DNA of 64,000 nt from Campylobacter vulpis (GTDB taxonomy: Bacteria; Campylobacterota; Campylobacteria; Campylobacterales; Campylobacteraceae). The notes under the pieces were generated by a model, which had not been told where the DNA came from, did not search any database, and saw only the letters and a list, made by a program, of their open reading frames with translations. The stretch spans positions 186,001 through 250,000 of the forward strand of contig NZ_CP041617.1 of NCBI RefSeq assembly GCF_014217995.1. The letters run 5' to 3'. The position numbers were made by a program, and so were the translations under genes. Below are positions 8,627 through 17,243 of this stretch, piece by piece. Every line of letters begins with the position of its first letter. Position 1 is the stretch's first letter.

Positions 8627-9376
8627 GTGAAGGTTTTTAAATATTGTGCTAGTGGGAACGATTTTGTGATTTTCAATGCTGGTAAAAAAGCAAATAGAAG
8701 CGAGTTAGCACTCCTTTTGTGTAATCGTTATGAGGGCGTTGGTGCTGATGGTATGATAGTGATTTTACCCCACGAAAAATACGACTTTGAATGGGAATTT
8801 TACAATAAGGACGGCTCAAGAGCGGCGATGTGTGGGAATGGCTCAAGAGCGGCGGCACATTTTGCGTATTATAATAATGGCGTGGGATCTAAGATGCGTT
8901 TTTTAAGCGAGGCGGGAGTGATTGAAGCGAGTGTGAAAAAAAGTGGAGTTGAGGTCGTTTTGGGGGGGGCAAGGGATATTAAAGAGCCTTTTGAATTTGG
9001 GGGGAGGGTGTGGCAGCATTGTGATACTGGAGTGCCGCATTTGGTGCATTTTTGTGAAAATATTGAGGAATTTGACAAAAAAACCTGTCAAATTTTAAGA
9101 AAAAAATATAATGCTAATGTGAATTTTGCACAAATAATCGATGATAAATTGATGAAAGTGCGAACCTTTGAGCGTGGGGTTGAAGATGAAACCTTAGCGT
9201 GTGGGACGGGAATGGGAGCTTGTTTTTATTTGGCATATTTGCAAAAAAGGATTAAGGATAAAGTTAAAGTTGTCCCAAAAAGTGGGGAACAGCTTGGTTT
9301 TTCTTTAAAAGATGAGAAAATTTATTTTAAGGGTAAGGTGAAGTGCTGTTTTGAAGCGAATTATTATTTTTCTTAG
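8627..9376 (+). CDS. dapF: Diaminopimelate epimerase
   Basis: 249 residues. It interconverts LL- and meso-diaminopimelate for lysine and peptidoglycan synthesis. The first catalytic cysteine is in AAMCGNGSRAAAHF near residue 70 and the second in ETLACGTGMGACF near 190; the GNDFVIF and GADGMI motifs are at the N-terminus. The start is GTG with an AAAGGAG site. A G8 tract at 8962-8969 encodes part of LGGARD and is probably ordinary coding. The last 26 bases overlap the next gene. Confidence 0.95.
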   Translation: MKVFKYCASGNDFVIFNAGKKANRSELALLLCNRYEGVGADGMIVILPHEKYDFEWEFYNKDGSRAAMCGNGSRAAAHFAYYNNGVGSKMRFLSEAGVIEASVKKSGVEVVLGGARDIKEPFEFGGRVWQHCDTGVPHLVHFCENIEEFDKKTCQILRKKYNANVNFAQIIDDKLMKVRTFERGVEDETLACGTGMGACFYLAYLQKRIKDKVKVVPKSGEQLGFSLKDEKIYFKGKVKCCFEANYYFS

Positions 9377-10070
9377 CCTATTCTCTCTAGCTTTTGCTGG
9401 TTTTGATGAAAGTTATTATAAGCTTCCAAGTGAAGAAAGAAGAGCTGTTTTTTTTGCGAAAATGAACACGCTTTTAGACCGCTCTTTTGCTAAGGTGGCT
9501 AAAGATAGGGCTTTTGTAAAATTGTTTTTAGAAAATAGTGCTAAAAATGGCTTTAGGGAAAGTGAGGGCTTAATCAAACTTGCAAGTTTAAGGGAAAAAT
9601 ACCGCGTTAAAAATCTCTTTTCTTGGCAGGAGTATGATGAAAAAATGCGTTTAGTGCCTAAATCTTTGGCAATGGCACAAGCCTTGATTGAAAGTGCAAC
9701 CGCAACAAGCCGTTTTGCAAGAGAAGCAAATAATCTTTTTGGAGAATGGACTTGGGGAGAAAAAGGCATAGTTCCTGAAAATAGAGCGCCAAATTCTAAG
9801 CATAAAATTCGCATTTTTGATAGCTTGGAGGAAAGTGTGGATTCTTATTTGCTAAATTTAAATCGTCATTTTGCTTATGAAAATTTTCGCAAGAAACGCT
9901 ACGAATTTGCTAAAGATGGTAGAGAATTTAGCGGACTTGAGGCGGCTAAAAGTCTTCATTCTTATTCCGAGCTTGGTGGAAGCTATATTAAAATGGTAAG
10001 TCAAGTGATACAAAAGTATAAACTTATGGAATATGACTTAAAAACTCAAAGCCCACTTATCAAATGGTAA
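9351..10070 (+). CDS. Bax-like periplasmic glucosaminidase-domain protein (Cj1532-like)
   Basis: 239 residues from a TTG start within dapF. The first 16 residues form a signal peptide ending in a LAFAG site. The rest resembles E. coli Bax and the FlgJ-type glucosaminidase domain: SLAMAQALIESATATSRFA near residue 106 contains the probable catalytic glutamate, followed by NNLFGEWTW and a SLEESVDSYLLNLN segment. Such enzymes cleave GlcNAc linkages of peptidoglycan in the periplasm. It is coupled to dapF, which makes a peptidoglycan precursor. The 3' end overlaps the converging gene by 33 bases. Substrate and activity are inferred. Confidence 0.75.
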   Translation: MKRIIIFLSLFSLAFAGFDESYYKLPSEERRAVFFAKMNTLLDRSFAKVAKDRAFVKLFLENSAKNGFRESEGLIKLASLREKYRVKNLFSWQEYDEKMRLVPKSLAMAQALIESATATSRFAREANNLFGEWTWGEKGIVPENRAPNSKHKIRIFDSLEESVDSYLLNLNRHFAYENFRKKRYEFAKDGREFSGLEAAKSLHSYSELGGSYIKMVSQVIQKYKLMEYDLKTQSPLIKW

Positions 10071-11057
10071 AATCTCAAATTTAACGCCTTGTTCAAAAAA
10101 GCTTTCTTCGCTTGAAAGTGTGATGAAAACGATATGAAAAATACCGAGTTCAAGGGCTTTTGGTAGGATTTTTTTAGCCCTTAGTTTAATAAGATCTATG
10201 TCTAAGGTCGGGCTTGAGATATAGGCGTGATGATGCGTGTAAAAATGAAAAAATTTATTATAAAAAAGATTTTCTTGACACTTAAAAAGCTCACATAAAA
10301 GCATATTTTCAAAAAGGGCGTTAAAATTTTTTTGTATGCAAAGGGCATTTCTTAGACTAAAATCTTTAAAATAAATTTTAAAAAGTTTTTTTTCTCCGTG
10401 CGTTAAAATTGTGATAATGAAGCGATTTTCTAAATCTTTTATACTTTTATAGACACTATCTTTTGAGGTTTTTATTTTTGTTTTAAGGCTTAGAAAAAGT
10501 TGATTAATGCTAATTTCTTTGCCTAAATTGAGGGCTAAGTATTTTAAAATTTCAAGCTCTAAAAAACTGAATTCTTTCGGGGAAATTTTATTATGCTCTT
10601 TTTGTCCGTTTTGTAGGAAAAGTCCTAAGAGCTGTTGTATGGGGAGATTTTTTTTGCTAATGCTAATAAATTCTTCAAAATCGCAAAAATTTAAAAAAAG
10701 TTCCTTAAAGCCTTTTAAATTCAGTAAAGCGTTATTTGTGCAAACTATGGTATTTATGGGGCTTTGAAAGTTTAAATTAGTAGGAGCATTATAGAGGCAG
10801 AGAATTTTTATTTGCGTATTTTGTTTTAAAAAAGGTGTTAAGTTATTTAGACTTTCTTTTTCAAAACGCACATCTTCAAGGTCGATAAATAGCACCTCTT
10901 CACTTTTAAAAGAAGAGAGAAAATTTAAAATCAGGCGTTTTTTGCCACTATTTTTCGCACCTTTTAAAAGGATATTTGCAGGATAGAGCTTAAGTTTTCT
11001 TTCATAATTTAGCTCAAATTTGGGGTGATTTTCATAGAAAAAATTTAAGACTTTCAC
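10038..11057 (-). CDS. Degenerate P-loop ATPase-like protein (Cj1533c-like)
   Basis: 339 residues. The N-terminal third resembles ATPases of the DUF4143/AAA_14 type: GAKNSGKKR near residue 33 is a Walker A in which Ser-Gly-Lys is kept but the usual Thr/Ser after Lys is Lys, and VLFIDLED near 53 fits a Walker B-like strand. The C-terminal region (about 165-230) looks like a winged helix and is followed by a restriction-endonuclease-like tail. No function is known. It is the last gene of the ilvE-SPFH-DUF2393 run, one base after the previous gene, and overlaps the Bax-like gene tail to tail. Confidence 0.55.
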   Translation of the reverse strand: MKVLNFFYENHPKFELNYERKLKLYPANILLKGAKNSGKKRLILNFLSSFKSEEVLFIDLEDVRFEKESLNNLTPFLKQNTQIKILCLYNAPTNLNFQSPINTIVCTNNALLNLKGFKELFLNFCDFEEFISISKKNLPIQQLLGLFLQNGQKEHNKISPKEFSFLELEILKYLALNLGKEISINQLFLSLKTKIKTSKDSVYKSIKDLENRFIITILTHGEKKLFKIYFKDFSLRNALCIQKNFNALFENMLLCELFKCQENLFYNKFFHFYTHHHAYISSPTLDIDLIKLRAKKILPKALELGIFHIVFITLSSEESFFEQGVKFEILPFDKWALSF

Positions 11058-11058
11058 G

Positions 11059-11568
11059 CTAGATACATTTTAGAGTGTGATAAAATTCAGCATTGTCAAA
11101 GCTCGGTGGAAAAGGGACTTTGGCACTAAATTCTTTATAGGTGTTGCCTGGGAGTTTGTTGGCTATTTCTATGGTGTAGGTTGCGCTTGTATTTTTCATC
11201 GTGGCGTTTTTGAGATTTTCATCGGCAAAAACCTCTCCGCCGACTGCCTTTTTGTTAGTAATACTTAAATGCAAGTAGCATTTTTTAATGTCGTATTTTG
11301 TAAGGTTTTGCACTCTGCCACTTACAATGAGGCTTTCGTGCCTTAGATCTCTAGTATAAGTGAGCTTAGAAAGTGAAGCTTGTGTGGTAAATTCGCTAAT
11401 GGTCGTTAAAACAGAATAAATTAAAATCGCCATAAATATAGTGTTAATGCTGTAAAGAATAAGAGCGATTTCTTTTTGTTTAAATTTGAGAAAGATTAAA
11501 ACGCAAATTAGGGCGAAACAAACGAGTAAAAGCACAAAGGCGAGGATATGAAAAAAGGTAAATTGCAT
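11059..11568 (-). CDS. DUF2393 membrane protein
   Basis: 169 residues. Two N-terminal hydrophobic helices (about 5-27 and 33-58) are followed by an extracytoplasmic beta-rich domain with a near-terminal cysteine. This is the DUF2393 pattern found in Campylobacter and Helicobacter (Cj0266c/Cj0267c type). I choose ATG 11568, which overlaps the upstream stop as TAATG and has a GGAG site; a GTG three codons earlier is possible. It is a paralogue of the next gene upstream: both have the same topology and a Y/F-D-x-K-x-C segment in the outer domain. Function unknown. Confidence 0.6.
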   Translation of the reverse strand: MQFTFFHILAFVLLLVCFALICVLIFLKFKQKEIALILYSINTIFMAILIYSVLTTISEFTTQASLSKLTYTRDLRHESLIVSGRVQNLTKYDIKKCYLHLSITNKKAVGGEVFADENLKNATMKNTSATYTIEIANKLPGNTYKEFSAKVPFPPSFDNAEFYHTLKCI

Positions 11569-12098
11569 TAAAAACACTCCGAGCTTAAACGAAGGGTATA
11601 ATTGCCCTCTTTGTCAAAATTGTCAAAGGCTATTCTTTGAAACTGGGTGCTACCTTTTTCTAAATTATTAAAACTTTTGCTTTTTTGTCTAAAGGCTATA
11701 AAGCGTTTTTTAAAACGAGTGATGAAATTATCATTTTCATTTGGATTTTGATAAAGTTTGGCAGTAACTTTACAATCTTTAAAGTTAAATTTAGAGGTAT
11801 TTGTGATGTTAAAATCGACTATAAAAGCTCCAGAGCTTTGTATGATTCTTTGATTTTGTATGCTTGTAATCCTACTTCTTAACTCAAAATCGATAAAGCG
11901 GTAAGCATAAATATAAATGAAAAATGAAGCGATAATATCTAAAGCGATGATAAATAGGGCTATGACGGGTCTGTGGCTTAGAAAAATACATAAAAATAAA
12001 ATGCAAGTGAAAAACAAAAATACCAGCAAAATAAGCATAAAATCTGCTAAATAAAAATGGCTGGTATAAAAAAGAATCCACTCTTTTATGTTTTCCAC
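11568..12098 (-). CDS. DUF2393 membrane protein (paralogue)
   Basis: 176 residues, two membrane helices near the N-terminus (about 15-40 and 45-68) and a soluble outer domain with FNITNTSKFNFKDCKV, which aligns with VQNLTKYDIKKCYL of its neighbour. The C-terminus ends in a Cys-Phe. The gene pair lies just after the SPFH gene, as in C. jejuni Cj0266c-Cj0268c, suggesting that the membrane scaffold and these proteins act together. Function unknown. Confidence 0.6.
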   Translation of the reverse strand: MENIKEWILFYTSHFYLADFMLILLVFLFFTCILFLCIFLSHRPVIALFIIALDIIASFFIYIYAYRFIDFELRSRITSIQNQRIIQSSGAFIVDFNITNTSKFNFKDCKVTAKLYQNPNENDNFITRFKKRFIAFRQKSKSFNNLEKGSTQFQRIAFDNFDKEGNYTLRLSSECF

Positions 12099-12107
12099 TT
12101 AGTTCCT

Positions 12108-13193
12108 TTAGTTTGGACTAATTGCACTTTGTTTTTTAGCATCCTTAGTATCAACCCAGATATTAGGCACTGCACCGCCCGGAGTTAGGAAAATTTTTGC
12201 GTCCTGATTAACCTTTAAGGCTTCATTAAAGGCTTTTTGTGTTTCGATTTGTTTTAAATTAAGCAAAGGTGTGTTAAGACTTTGTGCAATTTCTTTATTA
12301 GAATAGGCTTGTGCGTCCGCTTCTATCTTTACAGCTGTTGCCTTACCCTTAGCACTGATGATAGTCGCATTTGCTTCACCCTCTGCTAATGCAGCTTTTT
12401 TAAGGGCTTCTTGGTTGGCTCTTTCAACTTCATATTTTGTTCTTTCGGCTTCTTGCTTAGCGATTTGAACGCGTTCAATTTGTTCTTTAACTTTGGCTGG
12501 AAGTATGATTTCTCTAAGTTGCACAGCTCTAAGTTCGACAGGCTCATTTGGTTGAGCTACGATGGTTTTTCTTATGCCCTCTTCAATTTGTGTGGCTATG
12601 GCGTTACGATTGGTTGGTAATTCTTCAGCCGTGTAGCGTCCTACGACACTACGCACCACATCACGCACAACAGGGTCGATGATTTTATTTTCCCAGTTTA
12701 AGCTCCAAACGGCTATGGTTTGAGGCACTTGAATAGGATTTAATTGATACTGCACTGTTACATCAATAGACACAGGCAAACCACGCGAGTCAAGCACGGA
12801 AATGCTATTTTTATTAATCACACCTGTGCCAATTCCTAAATTTTCGTTCGTTCCTTCTAAAGAAGCGTAATTAATCTGTCTTACTCTAGTATCCACGACA
12901 ATCACCCTATCGATGAAAGGTAGGAAAAAGTGAAGTCCGGGCTCTAAAGGATTAGGATCATATTGACCTGTGCGTGCCTTAATACCCATTTCACCGGAAT
13001 TTATGATAACAAAAGGTTTTGCGACAATTAAAACCAAAACAATGATAATAAGTGTATAAATCACAGGTGCAAATTTACCAAAGCCTTTAAAATTAAATTC
13101 TGGAGTCTTAAAATTGAAATTTTGACGCTGATTGTTTCCGCTGTTTGAATTTCCATTTTTTTTATTAAAATAATCGTTTAAATCTGCTGGCAT
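12108..13193 (-). CDS. SPFH/prohibitin-family membrane protein (Cj0268c-like)
   Basis: 361 residues. An Asn/Gly-rich cytoplasmic N-terminus (1-40) is followed by one membrane helix (about 45-67), then an SPFH domain (about 68-250) and a long Ala/Glu-rich coiled coil. The SPFH domain shows GEMGIKARTGQ, EPGLHFFLPFID and IDVTVQYQ motifs; the coiled coil includes ERVQIAKQEAERTKYEVER. The Asn/Gly-rich start resembles HflK. Such proteins form oligomeric rings that control membrane proteases or microdomains. It lies nine bases after ilvE and is followed by two DUF2393 genes. Confidence 0.85.
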   Translation of the reverse strand: MPADLNDYFNKKNGNSNSGNNQRQNFNFKTPEFNFKGFGKFAPVIYTLIIIVLVLIVAKPFVIINSGEMGIKARTGQYDPNPLEPGLHFFLPFIDRVIVVDTRVRQINYASLEGTNENLGIGTGVINKNSISVLDSRGLPVSIDVTVQYQLNPIQVPQTIAVWSLNWENKIIDPVVRDVVRSVVGRYTAEELPTNRNAIATQIEEGIRKTIVAQPNEPVELRAVQLREIILPAKVKEQIERVQIAKQEAERTKYEVERANQEALKKAALAEGEANATIISAKGKATAVKIEADAQAYSNKEIAQSLNTPLLNLKQIETQKAFNEALKVNQDAKIFLTPGGAVPNIWVDTKDAKKQSAISPN

Positions 13194-13202
13194 TGTTTTC
13201 CT

Positions 13203-14117
13203 TTAAATATAAGTTAGCATTGAGGCATATTTTTCATTACGCCCATAAACTATGTCAAAATAGGCATCTTGGACTTTTTTTGTGATTGTTCCTCGTAAGC
13301 CATTGCCTATAATCCTCGCGTCAATGTTATTAATAGGCGTGATTTCTGCGGCTGTGCCTGTGAAAAACGCCTCATCTGCTGTATAAACTTCATCGCGTGA
13401 AATTCTTTGTCTAAGCACGGGGATTGCTAAATCGTGAGCGATTTTAAGCACGGTATCTTGCGTGATACTTTTAAGAGAAAAATCATTAGGCGGAGTGATT
13501 AAAACGCCGTTTTTAACGATGAAAAAGCACTCCCCTGTTCCCTCCGCTACAAAACCTTCTTCATCAAGCATTAAAGCCTCTTCATAGCCTGCCTCTATGG
13601 CTTCAAATTTGGCAATTTGAGAATTGAGGTAATTTGCACTTGCCTTAGCCTTACCCATACAAGATTTGACGCTATTTCTAGCAAAAGAAGAAATTTTAAC
13701 CCTAATGCCCTTTTCAAGCCCCTCTTCACCTAGGTAAGCCCCCCATTCCCAAGCGGCGATTCCCACACGCACGGGTGCTTTGATATGGTAAAGTCCCATA
13801 ACGCCATCACCTAAGAAGATTAAAGGGCGTATGTAGGTATTTTCTTTAAAATTATTCACTTTTAAAAGTTCTATTTGAGCGTTTTGAAGCTCTTTTTGTG
13901 AGAAAGGGCAGTTCAAAAGCGTAATTTTGGCACTTTCAAGCAGTCTTTTTGTATGCTCTTCTAGTCTAAAAATCGCCAAACCTCTATCCGTTTTATATGC
14001 TCTAGTTCCCTCAAATACAGCATTTCCATAGTGTAAAGAGTGGGTAAGAAAATGCAAGGTCGCATCTTTAAAATCGACAAGCTTTCCATCGAGCCAAATT
14101 TTTTCTGCGTGTATCAT
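13203..14117 (-). CDS. ilvE: Branched-chain amino acid aminotransferase
   Basis: Class IV PLP aminotransferase of 304 residues, using ATG 14117 with its GAGGTAAT ribosome site; a start five codons earlier lacks one. Motifs: HSLHYGNAVFEGTRAY near residue 27, SCMGKAKASANYLNS near 155 (Schiff-base lysine) and EGTGECFFI near 190. It catalyses the last transamination in valine, leucine and isoleucine synthesis. It leads the run ilvE-SPFH-DUF2393-DUF2393-ATPase-like, as in Cj0269c to Cj0266c. Confidence 0.95.
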   Translation of the reverse strand: MIHAEKIWLDGKLVDFKDATLHFLTHSLHYGNAVFEGTRAYKTDRGLAIFRLEEHTKRLLESAKITLLNCPFSQKELQNAQIELLKVNNFKENTYIRPLIFLGDGVMGLYHIKAPVRVGIAAWEWGAYLGEEGLEKGIRVKISSFARNSVKSCMGKAKASANYLNSQIAKFEAIEAGYEEALMLDEEGFVAEGTGECFFIVKNGVLITPPNDFSLKSITQDTVLKIAHDLAIPVLRQRISRDEVYTADEAFFTGTAAEITPINNIDARIIGNGLRGTITKKVQDAYFDIVYGRNEKYASMLTYI

Positions 14118-14161
14118 ATTACCTCTTTTCATTTAAAAAGCCTGATTGTAGCAAAAATAGG

Positions 14162-15007
14162 CTAACAATTAGCTTTTTGATAAAAAGGAAGTAAATTTTT
14201 TATAAATTCATCAAGGGAATTTTCGCAAAAATCAAAATACAAGCTAGGCTCTATAAGCTCAACTTCATTGATGAAAGCATCGCCGTTTTTTTGTGGAAGT
14301 AAATCCACTCTAGCGTAGAGTAAATTTGAGCTATTAAGGGCTTTTAAAGCTTTTAAAGCTAAGTTAATGTAGGCTTTGTGAGGATTTTTAAGCGGAGATA
14401 TTTTAACACCATAATTTGAATTTGCTCTCCAGTCCTTTTGTGTTTGTCTATGGATAGCATAAGCAAATTTCCCCCCAAAAAAGATAAGGCAAAACTCCCC
14501 CAGCTCCTCCACACTTTCGATAAAGGGTTGAATAAGTGCGCCGTGGGGAAATTCTGCTTTAGTGGGTGTTTTTTGCTCTAAAAAACGCACTCCATTTCCA
14601 CTTTGCCCGACTAAGGGTTTAATTACGGCTTTTTCAAAAGGAATTTGACTAAGATTAAAATCCTCATCTTGCTTAAAAATCACGCTAGGGATAATGGGTA
14701 AATTTGCTTTTTCTAAGCTTTTAAGATAGCTTTTATCAGCGTTTGCTTTTAAAATTTCACTAGGATTTAAAATGCTAATTTTCGCCTTTTCAAGTGCGTT
14801 TAAAAAATGTAAAAAATTCGCATATTCTAAGCTATAATCCCACACGGCAAGGGGTAAGATGAGGGTATTTGAGGCTAAATTTTTTACATCAATTTCTTGC
14901 CAAGCTTTTAATTCACACTCAAAATGCAAATTTTCTAAGCTTTTTTGCAAATTTTTTAAGGCTTTATTACCCTCTTTATAAGCCTTGCAGGTGGCGATGA
15001 GGAGCAT
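14162..15007 (-). CDS. ATP-grasp family protein of unknown substrate
   Basis: 281 residues with an ATP-grasp layout. There is an N-terminal pre-ATP domain, then AVIKPLVGQSGNGVRF near residue 127 (Lys and glycine loop of the ATP site), ALIQPFIE near 155, FGGKFAYAI near 173, and ARVDLLPQ...FINEVELIEPS near 235 with the metal-binding Glu/Asn pair. The family ligates carboxylates to amines or thiols (RimK, glutathione synthase, D-Ala ligase). It is coupled to the cupredoxin gene by a one-base TAATG overlap, so it belongs to the FecBCD operon. What it makes is unknown; modification of a peptide or a metal chelator is possible but unsupported. Confidence 0.65.
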   Translation of the reverse strand: MLLIATCKAYKEGNKALKNLQKSLENLHFECELKAWQEIDVKNLASNTLILPLAVWDYSLEYANFLHFLNALEKAKISILNPSEILKANADKSYLKSLEKANLPIIPSVIFKQDEDFNLSQIPFEKAVIKPLVGQSGNGVRFLEQKTPTKAEFPHGALIQPFIESVEELGEFCLIFFGGKFAYAIHRQTQKDWRANSNYGVKISPLKNPHKAYINLALKALKALNSSNLLYARVDLLPQKNGDAFINEVELIEPSLYFDFCENSLDEFIKNLLPFYQKANC

Positions 15008-15444
15008 TATTTTAGCTCTTTGACATAAGCTTCAAGGCGTCCTTGATTAGTTACCACTCTTTTTTCAAGTTTAGGAACGGCGTTTTTGATTTTGTCTAAA
15101 TTCTGTGCCTTTCCTACTTGTATGAGTCCTACCATATTCATCATTCTATGTGGCGGACACTCATAAAGATAAACGCCCTCTTTTTCAAATGTAAAAGTTG
15201 CTTTTTCATCAAGCTTGCTTTCAAATTTGCTAGCGCCCTCAGGCACGATGATACTTTTAGCCCAGTGGCTTTTGTGGGTTGGGATAAAAGTTACACTATC
15301 GCCCACTTCTATGTGTAAGACGGCTGGTTCAAAAATCATCGTTTGATTTTCGCTATCAAGATCAAGCATTTTCACTTCATAATTTTTCGCTTCTAAACTC
15401 ATCATAAAAAGCCCTAAAAGCACTATTTTAACTACAAATTTCAT
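15007..15444 (-). CDS. Pseudoazurin-like blue copper protein (cupredoxin)
   Basis: 145 residues, signal peptide about 1-19, cleaved after LEA. The type-1 copper ligands are visible: His60, Cys96, His99 and Met104, with the C-x2-H-x4-M spacing of pseudoazurin. A C-terminal 25-residue tail rich in Lys/Val extends beyond the fold. Pseudoazurins carry electrons in the periplasm, for example to nitrite or nitrous oxide reductase. Here the gene is embedded in an iron-type ABC operon: it overlaps the ATPase gene by 17 bases and the ATP-grasp gene by one. A role in metal oxidation/reduction during uptake is possible but inferred. Confidence 0.8.
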   Translation of the reverse strand: MKFVVKIVLLGLFMMSLEAKNYEVKMLDLDSENQTMIFEPAVLHIEVGDSVTFIPTHKSHWAKSIIVPEGASKFESKLDEKATFTFEKEGVYLYECPPHRMMNMVGLIQVGKAQNLDKIKNAVPKLEKRVVTNQGRLEAYVKELK

Positions 15445-16207
15445 TATATTTTCCTTTCAATTCTTTAGCGGCTGCCTTAGCCAAAACACAAGGCAAACCT
15501 CGCTCACAATAAAAAATATCTGCATCAATGCGATACACCTCTTTTAGCAAGTCCTTATTTAGCACATTTTCGGGCTTATCCTTAGCCTTAATTTTAGCTT
15601 CGTGTAAGATAATAAGCTCATCAGCAAACTGCGACGCAAGGGATAAATCGTGCAAAATCACAAGGGTAAGTAAATTTTGCTCTTTTGTGTGCTTTTTGAC
15701 ATTTTCTAACAAAACGCACTGATGATGCAAGTCTAAAGCCGAAACAGGCTCATCAAGGAGTAAAATTTGCGGCTCTTTCAAAAGCACAGAGGCAAAATTT
15801 ACCATTTGTCTTTGACCGCCTGAAAGTGTGTTGATGTCCCTTTGTGCTAGGTGCAAAATGCCAAGTTCTTCCATAATTTTTGCGGCTTTTTTGATTTGCA
15901 TATCGCTTAAATACATTCCTAATTGATTTCCAAGTCCAAGCAAAACAACTTCAAGAGCGGTTAAACTCGCCTCAATATAATTATCCTGCGGCATATAGCC
16001 TATGAGTTTTTTATTTAGCTCCTTATCTTCAAATTTGATTTTTCCTCCGCTTTTAAAGTCTCCAAAAATAGCTCCTAAAAGCGAAGATTTTCCCGCTCCA
16101 TTTGCGCCTAAGATAGCGTAAATTTTACCTCTTGCAAGATTTAGATTGATTTGATTTACAACGCATAAATCTTTGCGATGCACACTGAAATTTTCAAGCT
16201 TTAGCAT
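15428..16207 (-). CDS. FecE/BtuD-type ABC transporter ATPase
   Basis: 259 residues from ATG 16207, which has an AAGGA site; the frame continues to 16252 inside the permease gene. Motifs in order: GANGAGKSSLL (Walker A, near residue 34), GYMPQ (Q-loop near 70), LSGGQRQM (signature near 130), ILLLDEP (Walker B near 150), LHDLS (H-loop near 187). It drives the FecCD-type permease next to it. The C-terminal Cys-containing extension (residues 230-259) is slightly longer than usual. Substrate is discussed under the binding protein. Confidence 0.9.
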   Translation of the reverse strand: MLKLENFSVHRKDLCVVNQINLNLARGKIYAILGANGAGKSSLLGAIFGDFKSGGKIKFEDKELNKKLIGYMPQDNYIEASLTALEVVLLGLGNQLGMYLSDMQIKKAAKIMEELGILHLAQRDINTLSGGQRQMVNFASVLLKEPQILLLDEPVSALDLHHQCVLLENVKKHTKEQNLLTLVILHDLSLASQFADELIILHEAKIKAKDKPENVLNKDLLKEVYRIDADIFYCERGLPCVLAKAAAKELKGKYNEICS

Positions 16208-17243
16208 AGCTTTTCCTTGAGAAAATAATCCAAAAAAAGAAAGGCACACCAATTAAAGAAGTGATGATGCCAACAGGAAATAAAGCCCCTGGGATAATGA
16301 CCTTAGATAAAACCGAAGCGATGGATAAAAACGCCGCTCCCACAAACATAGCACTCGGTAGGAAAAATCTCTGATCCTCTCCAACCAACATTCTAGCAAT
16401 ATGCGGTGCGACAAGCCCGATAAAACCTATAACACCAACAAAGCTTATCGCCGTAGCGGTCATAATGGACACTAAAACAAGGGTTTTAAAGCGTAGGAAG
16501 TTGAGGTTAATCCCCATACTCTTAGCCCTTGCCTCGCCTAATTTAAGTGCGGTTAAAGCCCAAGAATCACGTAGCAAAAACAAAACGCAAATGAGAGTTA
16601 CTATGCTAACGATGGGCAAATTTGTCCAATTTGACTTTAGCAAAGAGCCAAAAAGCCAAAAAAGAATTTGTTGTGAAATTTCAGGAGCAGAAAGATACTG
16701 CACCAAAGAGAGAAAAGATTGAAATAAAAAAAGTAAAGAAATTCCTACCAAAACAAGCATAGCTGAGTCAAATCTCTTAAAACTTGCAAAACCAAAAAGC
16801 ACAGAGGCAGCTAACATCGTCATTAAAAACGCTCCCACAGGAACAGCTGTGATAAGAGGCAAGCCAAAACTCCCAAAGGCTATCACCAAAGACGCCCCAA
16901 AGCCACTAGCCGCCGCAAGTCCTAGAGTGTAGGGGCTTGCCATAGGATTATTGAGTAAAGTTTGAATTTCAGCTCCGCCTATACCTAAAGCTGCTCCCAC
17001 AACCAAAGCCATCAAAGCCATAGGAAGTCTTAAATCATAGACTATACTTAAGGTTGTTTGGTCGATTTCTTTTGAAGAAAAAGGCGATAAAAGTGCGTTT
17101 AAAACTTCTTTAGGGGCGAGTAGTGAGGGACCTGTGGCGATGTCAAAAATTAAAGAGATGAAAGCCACGCCCATAAATATAAGTATGATAAATAGGCGTT
17201 TTAGCTCCCTTTTTCTATGTGCTTTTAAGCTTTCTTCTATCAT
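16194..17243 (-). CDS. FecCD-family ABC transporter permease
   Basis: 349 residues with 9-10 hydrophobic helices. FecCD hallmarks: LRLPMALMALVVGAALGIGG near residue 70, NNPMASPYTLGLAAASGFGA near 95, GFIGLVAPHIARMLVG near 278 and GALFPVGIITSLIGVPFFFWII near the C-terminus. It forms the membrane channel for iron-siderophore, haem, cobalamin or molybdate/tungstate import. It overlaps the binding protein gene by four bases and the ATPase by 14. Confidence 0.92.
   Translation of the reverse strand: MIEESLKAHRKRELKRLFIILIFMGVAFISLIFDIATGPSLLAPKEVLNALLSPFSSKEIDQTTLSIVYDLRLPMALMALVVGAALGIGGAEIQTLLNNPMASPYTLGLAAASGFGASLVIAFGSFGLPLITAVPVGAFLMTMLAASVLFGFASFKRFDSAMLVLVGISLLFLFQSFLSLVQYLSAPEISQQILFWLFGSLLKSNWTNLPIVSIVTLICVLFLLRDSWALTALKLGEARAKSMGINLNFLRFKTLVLVSIMTATAISFVGVIGFIGLVAPHIARMLVGEDQRFFLPSAMFVGAAFLSIASVLSKVIIPGALFPVGIITSLIGVPFFFWIIFSRKSYAKA

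Noticed and set aside
8962-8969. G8 run in dapF as a contingency locus
   Set aside because: It codes for LGGA in a cell-wall enzyme that must stay on; ordinary glycine coding explains it.
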